A stretch of DNA of 10,817 bases from JAKQHY01 sp034429675 (GTDB taxonomy: Bacteria > Chloroflexota > Anaerolineae > B4-G1 > SLSP01): positions 1 through 10,817 of the forward strand of contig DAOUFX010000310.1 in assembly GCA_034429675.1 (NCBI GenBank). The letters run 5' to 3'. A program made the translations under genes and the position numbers. Numbering within the stretch: the stretch's first letter is position 1; the number at the start of each line of letters is the position of its first letter. The notes under the pieces were generated by a model. That model did no database searches. It had not been told where the DNA came from and saw only the letters and a list, made by a program, of their open reading frames with translations. Below, one piece after another: positions 1 to 6,194 of this stretch.

Positions 1-52
1 CCCCCCAAACTCCCACCCCCAGATTTTTAGAAGATACTACGACATTTCGTTG

Positions 53-58
53 AAAGGA
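53..58 (+). promoter_or_regulatory. Ribosome binding site deciding the protease start
   Basis: AAAGGA lies 9 bases upstream of the ATG at 68. The upstream in-frame TTG (50) would overlap this site and has no purine-rich motif of its own in front. The out-of-frame ATG at 61 leads only to a short shadow frame. Together these favour ATG 68 as the true start. Confidence 0.6.
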
Positions 59-67
59 ACATGGCAG

Positions 68-3000
68 ATGAGAACGAGGAAGATACTTTGTGGGTTGGTT
101 GTCGTGACTTTGTTGTTGGGTTCTGTCGCTCCAATCTGGGCTGCGCCGCCCGGGCCGAACGCCGGCGCCAATGCGCCGATGGTCAGGGTGCTTGCGCCTG
201 CCGGCGCGTTGAGCGGCGCGGGCGCGCCGTTGGTACACGATTACGGCGCGTTTGCGCTATACCGTGTCAACGCGGCGACGTTGTCCGCGTTGCCCCTGGC
301 TTCCCGGAGTAAGCTGGAAGTTGTGGACGACCGGCTGTTGCTGGACGCTTATCCCTTTGACACGCAGAAGGAGACGTTGGACGGCGTTCCCGACGCCTAT
401 CGCATGGATGCGGTCAAAGGTGGGGCGCTGCAATTGATCCAATTTATCGGCCCCATTGCCGACGAGTGGCTGCACGAAGTCGAGTCCGCCGGTGCTGCGC
501 TGGTGCAGTATATGCCCAACAACGGCTACCTGGTCTGGGCCGACGCCGCCGCCCGCGCCCGGCTGGACCGGCTGGCGCAGGCGGGGGATGTGCTGCAATT
601 CAGTGCGCCCTACCAGACCTATTTCAAGTTGGGCGATTCGTTGTACCGGCGCATGGAGAATGGCAAAGAGGAAACCGTCAACGTTGTAGTGCAGATTTAC
701 GCGCACCCCGGCGCGCAGGCCACGAAAGACCTGGTGCAAAAGCTGCTGGTCGAAAAGCAGTCCGATTGGACCGCGCTGTTGGCCTATCAGAACATCTACG
801 GCTCGGCGCGCGTGAGCGACTTTGCCGCCATCGCCGCCCGGCCCGACGTGGTGTGGCTGGGCGAACGTCTTCCGCGCGAACTGACCGACGAAGTGCAGGA
901 CCAAATCCTGGCGGGCAACCTGGACGCCGGCAGCACCGGCCCGGCGGCCCCCGGTTATCTGGCCTGGCTGGCCAGCTATGGCTTCAGCGCCAATCCGGCC
1001 GATTACCCCATTGTGGACATCACCGACGACGGCCTCGGCAACGGTTCGGTCAATTCCGGCGACAATACGCTGCACGTGGGCGGCCTGATCACCAACGCCA
1101 CCCGCCTGGCCTACGTGAGCAATTGCACGATGGATGCGTCGGGCGATGGGCAGGCCGGTCACGGCCATATCAACACCAGCATCGTGGGCGGTTACGACGA
1201 CCGCACCGGTTTCCCCTTCCGCGACCCCAACGGCTATTTGCGCGGTGTGGGCGTCAACCCCTACGGGCGCATCGCCAGCACCAAGATTTTCCGCAACAAC
1301 GGATATTACGACGTCAGTGTCTGCGGTGACACGGACACCACTGTGATCAAGCACATTCAGGATGCCGGCGCGCAGATCAACACCAACTCGTGGGGCGCCG
1401 ACGTTGGCGGCGATTACGATAGCTCGGCTCAAGCGTATGACGCCGGCGTGCGCGACGCCGACCTGACCGAGGCGGGCAACCAGCAACTCATCATCTTCTT
1501 CTCTGCGGGCAACTCCGGTTCGTCCGTCAGCACCATTGGCAGCCCCGGCACCAGTAAGAACGTGATTACCGTGGGCGCTTCGGAAAACGACCGCCCCGGC
1601 GACGAAGACGGTGATTGGACCGACGGTTGCCGTGAAGGCCCTACCGGCGCAGACAATGCGATGGACATCGCCGACTTCTCCAGCCGCGGCCCCGCCGAGG
1701 GTGGTCGCGTCAAGCCCGAAATCGTCGCTCCCGGCACACACATTCAGGGCACGGCCAGCACCGACGCCGGTTACGACGGTTCGGGCGTCTGTGACCAATA
1801 CCGGCCCTCCGGCCAGACCGAGTTTGCGTCGTCGTCCGGCACCAGCCACTCGACCCCGGCGCTGGCCGGCGTCGGCTCGTTGTATTACTACTGGCTACGA
1901 AGCCAGTATAGTATGACGCCCAGCCCGGCGCTGATGAAGGCCTACATCCTGGCCCATCCCACTTACCTGACGGGCGTTGCGGCCAACGACACGTTGCCGA
2001 GCAACAACCAGGGCTATGGCATGCCCAACATGGGGCTGGCGTTCGACAATACGCCGCGTTACCTGACCGATCAGGAAACCATCTTCGACAACACCGGCGA
2101 AATTTGGACTTATACCGGCGCCGTGGCCGACCCGCTCAAGCCCGTGCGCGTCGTTCTGGCGTACACGGATGCGCCCGGCGCCATCAGCAGCGATCCCAGG
2201 GTCAACAACCTGAACCTGCAGGTGATCGTTGGCGGCAACACCTACCTGGGCAATCGTTTCAGCGGCCAATGGAGCGTCGCCGGCGGCGCGGCAGACGCCA
2301 ATAACAACTATGAGGCGGTGTTCCTGCCCGCCGGCGTCAGCGGTGTGATGGAGATTGCCGTCACCGCCGCCAACATCGCCGGCAACGGTGTGCCCAATGT
2401 CGGCGACGGCACCGATCAGGATTTTGCCCTGGTCATCTACAACATCGCCGCCCCGGCAGGCTATGGCATGTTGGACGGCATCGTCTACGATGCCGCCGGT
2501 GCGCCGGATACGCAGCCCATCGCCGGCGCGCGCGTGGATATTGCCGGCCCTGCCGTTCGCTATCATACGGCCAACACCAATGGCTATTATAAATTCTTCA
2601 CCATCAGCGGTACCTACGCCATCACCGCCACCGCTTACGGTTATCTGCCCGCCTATGACAGCGCCTACGTCGCCGACGGCGTCACCACGACCGTCAATAT
2701 TTCCATGACCCAGGCCCCAACGCGGGTCATTTCCGGGACAGTGCGCGACTCGGTCACCCATTGGCCGTTGTACGCCAGCATTGACACCCACACGCCGCTT
2801 GGCGTTGTGTGGACGGATCCGGCCACGGGCTTCTACAGCGTCGCTTTGCCCGATGACGCCACGTACACCTTCGACGTGAGCGCCTGGGCGGCGGGGTATA
2901 CGCCCGCCAGCGGCGTTGTCACCCTGAGCGGCAGCGACGTGACCAGAGATTTTGCGCTGGATGCGGATCTGGCCGCGTGTGAAGCGCCCGGTTATAGGAT

Positions 3001-5872
3001 TGATAGCCCCTACTTCCAAAACTTTGAGGCTGACGACGGCGGTTACACGCATGGCGGCGAGCAGGACGAATGGCAATGGGGTACCCCTGCGCCCTCCTGG
3101 CCGACTCCTGCGTGCGCTTCCGGCGCCCATTGCTGGGGCACCGACCTGGATGGCGACTACGATGCCTTCGCCAGCCAGACGCTGACCTCCACTCTGATTG
3201 ACTTGAGCAGCATGAGCGCGCCGATTGCGATTCACTGGTCGCAGGCGTGGCATATCGAAGACTCCGAGTACGATCGCGCATACGCCGAAGTTAGCATCAA
3301 CGGCGGGCCGTGGACCCGGATGTGGGCGCACACCGGTGACGCTGTTCGGGTCAACTGGACCGAAATGAGCTACGACATTTCTGCCGCGGCGGGCGGCAAT
3401 GCTCGCTTCCGCTGGCGTTTGACGAGTGATGGCTTATATCATTTCAAAGGCTACTACATTGATAGGGTTTATATTGACGGCCCCTGCGTCGCGCCATCCG
3501 GCGGATTGGTGGTCGGCAATGCTTACGATGCCAATACCCTCGTTCCATTGAACGGTGTGTCCGTAGCGCGCCAGGACGGCTTTGTCACAACGACGGCGAC
3601 GGCCCCTGGCCCTGCCGGCGACGGGTTCTACATGGTTTATTCGCCCGCCGGCAGCAAGGCCTTCACCGCGACCCTGCCGCTTTACCCTCCGGCCATAAAG
3701 ACTCCCACCGTGTTGGCCGGCGATACGATCCGGCAAGACTTTGCGTTGGTGGTGGGGCAGCCCGCAGTTGATCCGGCATCCTTGCACGCTACTGTGCTTA
3801 CAGGCGCCACGGCTGCGCAGACGTTGACGCTCTACAATACCGGCGACGCGCCGTATGATTTCGCTCTGGAAGAACGCGCCCCTTGGATTGTGCCCAATGC
3901 CCACGGTGGGCCGGATCCATTTGGATACACTTATGCCGATTCCAATGAATTGGGCGGCCCGCTGTATAACTGGATTGACATCTCCGCTACCGGAACGGCT
4001 TTGAACCTGACCGATGATGCCGAGCGTAGTGTCGCGCTGCCTTTTGCGTTCACTTTCTACGGCGTCAGTTCGACGAATGTGTGCGTGGCGAACAATGGCG
4101 CAATTGTGTTCAACAGCACTACGTGCGGTGTGAACGCGGCGAATACCGCTTTTGGCTTAGCTGCCTCCAATCACTACATTGCCCCTATGTGGGATGACAT
4201 TGACTCGGATACCGGCAATGTGTACTATCAAACCCTGGGGGTTGCTCCTAACCGCAGCTTCGTGATCGAATGGTACAATCGCCCGCATTTCAGCAACGTT
4301 GGCAGCGGCACCTTTGAGGTCATCCTCTACGAAGGCACCCACAATCTCGTCTTCCAATATCAGGATGTCGTTTTCGACAATGTTTTGTATGATCGTGGCG
4401 CCAGCGCTACGGTTGGCATCCAGGGAGCGACGACCAATTTCACCCAATACTCTTACAATGCCGCGTCGTTATCGGACAATTTTGCGATCTGTTTTGCCTA
4501 TCCCGGCCAGACGTGCCTCCCCGATATGCCGTGGCTGTCAGTGTCGCCGATCACCGGCACAGTGCCGGCCAACGACAGCGTATCGGTTGCCCTGACCTTC
4601 GACGCCGGGGCGCCGGAGGTGGACGGCTTGGGCGACTACTACGGCATCTTGCGCTTCAAGAATGAAACACCCACCGGCAACAGACTCATTCCGGTGACCA
4701 TGACCGTGGTCGGCGGCTACGCCTTGTCGGTCAACACCACCGGCGACGGTCAGGTCGCGCTCGACCCGCCGGGCGGCGTTTACGTGGACGGGACGCCGGT
4801 CACGCTGACGGCGACGCCGGAAGCCGGCTGGCAGTTCGCCGGCTGGACGGGCGCTCTGACCACGACGAACGCGGTGGAACAGCTGACGATGGACGCCGAC
4901 AAGAGCGTGACCGCCACCTTCCGCCTCATCCCGGCGGTGACGCATACGTTGACGGTCGCCGTAGCGGGCCAGGGGACGGCGAAGCTCGACCCGCCGGGCG
5001 GCGTTTACGCAGCCGGCACGCCGGTCACGCTGACGGCGACGCCCGAAGCGGGCTGGAACTTCGCCGGCTGGTCGGGCGACCTGAGCACGGCCAACCTGGT
5101 GGAGCACCTGACGCTGGACGCCGACTATAGCGTGACCGCTACCTTCACGCAGGAACCGGTGGTCACGTACACGTTGACGGTCGCCGTAGTCGGCCAGGGG
5201 GCGGCCGTCCCGCAGAGCGGCGCCTACGTGGCCGGTTCCGTCATCACGCTGACGGCGACGCCCGGAGCGGGTTGGCAGTTCGCCGGCTGGACGGGCGCTC
5301 TGACCACGACGAACGCGGTGGAACAACTGACGATGGACGCCGACAAGAGCGTGACCGCCACCTTCAGCCTCATCCCGGCGGTGACGCACACGTTGACGGT
5401 CGCCGTAGCGGGCCAGGGGACGGCGACGCTCGACCCGCCGGGCGGCGTTTACGCAGCCGGCACGCCGGTCACGCTGACGGCGACGCCCGAAGCGGGCTGG
5501 AATTTCGCCGGCTGGTCGGGCGACCTGAGCACGGCCAACCTGGTGGAGCACCTGACGCTGGACGCGGATCGCGTCGTGACCGCCACGTTCACGCAGCAAC
5601 CGGTGGTCACCCACACGCTAACGGTCGCCGTGGTTGGCCAGGGCGCGGTCGTCCCGCAGAGCGGCGTCTACGTGGCCGGTTCCGTCATCACGCTGGCGGC
5701 GACGCCCGGAGCGGGTTGGCATTTCGACGGCTGGACGGGCGCTCTGATCACGACGAACGCGGTGGCATCCCTGACGATGGACGCCGACAAGAGCGTGACC
5801 GCTACGTTTATCCAGACGAACTCGCCTTTCCTCGTCTACTTGCCGTTGGTTTTGCGCGACCTTACGCCGTAG
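68..5872 (+). CDS. Secreted S8 (subtilisin-like) serine peptidase, multidomain, with C-terminal InlB-type repeats
   Basis: Seen: 1934 residues from the ATG at 68. This start is preferred to the in-frame TTG at 50 because AAAGGA (53-58) lies 9 bases before it and it leaves a clean signal peptide (MRTRK, a hydrophobic stretch, likely cut near IWA|APP, residue 25). A propeptide-like region (about 26-300) precedes an S8 catalytic domain with probable Asp320 (TDDGLG), His365 (GHGHIN), oxyanion Asn482 (SAGNSG) and Ser593 (GTSHSTP). Next come a jelly-roll/P-like domain (about 662-790, as in KP-43-type subtilases), two carboxypeptidase-regulatory-like beta domains (about 798 and 887), a MAM/InhA-like jelly roll (about 982-1140), a third regulatory-like domain (about 1145), an Ig-like domain interrupted by a nidogen-like segment (about 1234-1545), five InlB-type repeats (1551-1917) and the tail SPFLVYLPLVLRDLTP. 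Inferred role: extracellular or surface protein degradation, with the accessory domains used for binding or spacing. Family assignment is firm; individual accessory domains are assigned by resemblance only. Confidence 0.93.
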   Translation: MRTRKILCGLVVVTLLLGSVAPIWAAPPGPNAGANAPMVRVLAPAGALSGAGAPLVHDYGAFALYRVNAATLSALPLASRSKLEVVDDRLLLDAYPFDTQKETLDGVPDAYRMDAVKGGALQLIQFIGPIADEWLHEVESAGAALVQYMPNNGYLVWADAAARARLDRLAQAGDVLQFSAPYQTYFKLGDSLYRRMENGKEETVNVVVQIYAHPGAQATKDLVQKLLVEKQSDWTALLAYQNIYGSARVSDFAAIAARPDVVWLGERLPRELTDEVQDQILAGNLDAGSTGPAAPGYLAWLASYGFSANPADYPIVDITDDGLGNGSVNSGDNTLHVGGLITNATRLAYVSNCTMDASGDGQAGHGHINTSIVGGYDDRTGFPFRDPNGYLRGVGVNPYGRIASTKIFRNNGYYDVSVCGDTDTTVIKHIQDAGAQINTNSWGADVGGDYDSSAQAYDAGVRDADLTEAGNQQLIIFFSAGNSGSSVSTIGSPGTSKNVITVGASENDRPGDEDGDWTDGCREGPTGADNAMDIADFSSRGPAEGGRVKPEIVAPGTHIQGTASTDAGYDGSGVCDQYRPSGQTEFASSSGTSHSTPALAGVGSLYYYWLRSQYSMTPSPALMKAYILAHPTYLTGVAANDTLPSNNQGYGMPNMGLAFDNTPRYLTDQETIFDNTGEIWTYTGAVADPLKPVRVVLAYTDAPGAISSDPRVNNLNLQVIVGGNTYLGNRFSGQWSVAGGAADANNNYEAVFLPAGVSGVMEIAVTAANIAGNGVPNVGDGTDQDFALVIYNIAAPAGYGMLDGIVYDAAGAPDTQPIAGARVDIAGPAVRYHTANTNGYYKFFTISGTYAITATAYGYLPAYDSAYVADGVTTTVNISMTQAPTRVISGTVRDSVTHWPLYASIDTHTPLGVVWTDPATGFYSVALPDDATYTFDVSAWAAGYTPASGVVTLSGSDVTRDFALDADLAACEAPGYRIDSPYFQNFEADDGGYTHGGEQDEWQWGTPAPSWPTPACASGAHCWGTDLDGDYDAFASQTLTSTLIDLSSMSAPIAIHWSQAWHIEDSEYDRAYAEVSINGGPWTRMWAHTGDAVRVNWTEMSYDISAAAGGNARFRWRLTSDGLYHFKGYYIDRVYIDGPCVAPSGGLVVGNAYDANTLVPLNGVSVARQDGFVTTTATAPGPAGDGFYMVYSPAGSKAFTATLPLYPPAIKTPTVLAGDTIRQDFALVVGQPAVDPASLHATVLTGATAAQTLTLYNTGDAPYDFALEERAPWIVPNAHGGPDPFGYTYADSNELGGPLYNWIDISATGTALNLTDDAERSVALPFAFTFYGVSSTNVCVANNGAIVFNSTTCGVNAANTAFGLAASNHYIAPMWDDIDSDTGNVYYQTLGVAPNRSFVIEWYNRPHFSNVGSGTFEVILYEGTHNLVFQYQDVVFDNVLYDRGASATVGIQGATTNFTQYSYNAASLSDNFAICFAYPGQTCLPDMPWLSVSPITGTVPANDSVSVALTFDAGAPEVDGLGDYYGILRFKNETPTGNRLIPVTMTVVGGYALSVNTTGDGQVALDPPGGVYVDGTPVTLTATPEAGWQFAGWTGALTTTNAVEQLTMDADKSVTATFRLIPAVTHTLTVAVAGQGTAKLDPPGGVYAAGTPVTLTATPEAGWNFAGWSGDLSTANLVEHLTLDADYSVTATFTQEPVVTYTLTVAVVGQGAAVPQSGAYVAGSVITLTATPGAGWQFAGWTGALTTTNAVEQLTMDADKSVTATFSLIPAVTHTLTVAVAGQGTATLDPPGGVYAAGTPVTLTATPEAGWNFAGWSGDLSTANLVEHLTLDADRVVTATFTQQPVVTHTLTVAVVGQGAVVPQSGVYVAGSVITLAATPGAGWHFDGWTGALITTNAVASLTMDADKSVTATFIQTNSPFLVYLPLVLRDLTP
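4718..5818 (+). repeat. Five tandem InlB-type B-repeats (75/75/73/75/69 residues) in the protease
   Basis: Units begin at 4718, 4943, 5168, 5387 and 5612. Each carries a beta-strand start (TLTVAVxGQG), a PxGGVYxxGTPVTLTATP or PQSGxYVAGSVITL block, the GWxFxGWxG core and an LTxDAD..VTATF end, typical of divergent InlB B-repeat/Flg_new-like domains. Units 2 and 4 carry the LDPPGG form and units 3 and 5 the PQSG form, so the array is built of pairs with a 444-base period. Units 2 and 4 differ at about 13 of 225 bases by hand count. In other secreted proteins such repeats are rigid stalks or adhesion modules; the role here is inferred. Confidence 0.88.
5822..5869 (+). other. C-terminal hydrophobic tail motif of the protease (FLVYLPLVLR)
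   Basis: Directly after the last repeat the protein ends in SPFLVYLPLVLRDLTP. There is no LPXTG sortase signal and no long transmembrane helix. From memory, secreted proteins of Chloroflexota often end in similar (F/Y)LPL(V/I)x(R/K) tails. It may be a conserved sorting or anchoring signal, or a final beta strand of the last domain. The motif is seen; its function is inference. Confidence 0.5.
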
Positions 5873-5897
5873 CCGGGTAGACGAATCGCGGTAAATA

Positions 5898-5937
5898 ACC
5901 GCCGCCTGCCGCTGATCTCGGCGGGCGGTGTTTTTTT
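5898..5937 (+). terminator. Rho-independent terminator of the protease gene
   Basis: The left arm ACCGCCGCC (5898-5906) pairs with GGCGGGCGGT (5920-5929, one bulged G) around a 13-base loop. After one intervening G it is followed by seven T residues (5931-5937). It lies 25 bases after the protease stop codon, the expected place for an intrinsic terminator on the plus strand. Confidence 0.85.
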
Positions 5938-6003
5938 GGTGTCAAAAAAGAACGAGCTCCCATTTGTTTTTTTAGCGCCTGGGTTTTAACCCGGCGTCAT
6001 TGC

Positions 6004-6035
6004 ATGGCGCCCAATCGCGCCATTTCCGTTTTTTT
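6004..6035 (+). terminator. Second terminator-like hairpin in the protease-kinase spacer
   Basis: A perfect 7-bp stem, ATGGCGC (6004-6010) with GCGCCAT (6017-6023), encloses a 6-base loop. Seven T residues follow at 6029-6035, five bases after the stem. The gap before the T run makes it weaker than the first terminator. It could be a backup terminator or an incidental palindrome. The rest of the 322-base spacer (5873-6194) has no plausible gene. It also holds a short palindrome at 5976-5996 without a T run on either strand, and the inverted repeat listed separately. Confidence 0.45.
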
Positions 6036-6045
6036 GATATACTAG

Positions 6046-6177
6046 CTCAAGTTGCTACCCAAATGTGGCGGGCATTTTCGGACACGGATAACACGGACTC
6101 CACGGATGGAAGAAAAGAAAAGAGCCCGTGTTTTCTGTGTCCGAAATTCTTAAACCGGTAACAGGTGGCAACTTGAG
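6046..6177. repeat. Nested long inverted repeat just upstream of the histidine kinase
   Basis: The outer arms CTCAAGTTGCTACC (6046-6059) and GGTGGCAACTTGAG (6164-6177) match with one mismatch in 14. The inner arms 6076-6096 and 6126-6146 (21 bases each, starting TTTCGGACACGG and ending GTCCGAAA) match with two mismatches. The outer and inner arms are separated by unpaired stretches of about 16-17 bases on each side. The element ends 17 bases before the kinase ATG and 6 bases before its ribosome binding site. The structure is seen. It may be a small non-autonomous mobile or dispersed repeat element, or a 5' leader structure controlling the kinase. No transposase gene or clear target-site duplication is present. 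Confidence 0.7.
6083..6109 (+). repeat. Three tandem 9-base units (CACGGAnnn)
   Basis: CACGGATAA, CACGGACTC and CACGGATGG start at 6083, 6092 and 6101, exactly 9 bases apart. They lie inside the inner left arm and loop of the nested inverted repeat. The other arm holds a degenerate complementary version (CCGTGTTTT, CTGTGTCCG). They could be the building block from which the inverted repeat arose. Confidence 0.6.
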
Positions 6178-6194
6178 TTATTTAGGGGGTCTTA

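Noticed and set aside
257..1849. Long minus-strand open frame (530 codons) opposite the protease
   Set aside because: It lies antisense to a clearly recognisable S8 catalytic gene. The translation is rich in Gly, Ala, Val and Arg with no known motif, as expected for the shadow of a GC-rich gene.
1895..3331. Second long minus-strand open frame (478 codons)
   Set aside because: Low-complexity Gly/Arg/Val-rich translation opposite the beta-domain region of the protease; no ribosome binding site or recognisable domain.
4538..5614. Minus-strand frame of 358 codons with internal repeats
   Set aside because: Its repeats are only the reverse reading of the InlB-type repeats of the protease.
4718..5818. 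CRISPR or minisatellite reading of the repeat array
   Set aside because: The units are about 219-225 bases, in frame and encode a recognisable protein repeat; there are no short spacers.
5976..5996. Palindrome around GGGTTTTAACCC as a terminator
   Set aside because: The loop is very small, one base is bulged, and no T run follows on either strand.
6038..6043. TATACT as a -10 promoter box for the kinase
   Set aside because: It is one base from the consensus, but no acceptable -35 hexamer lies 16-18 bases upstream; kept only as a remark under the inverted repeat.
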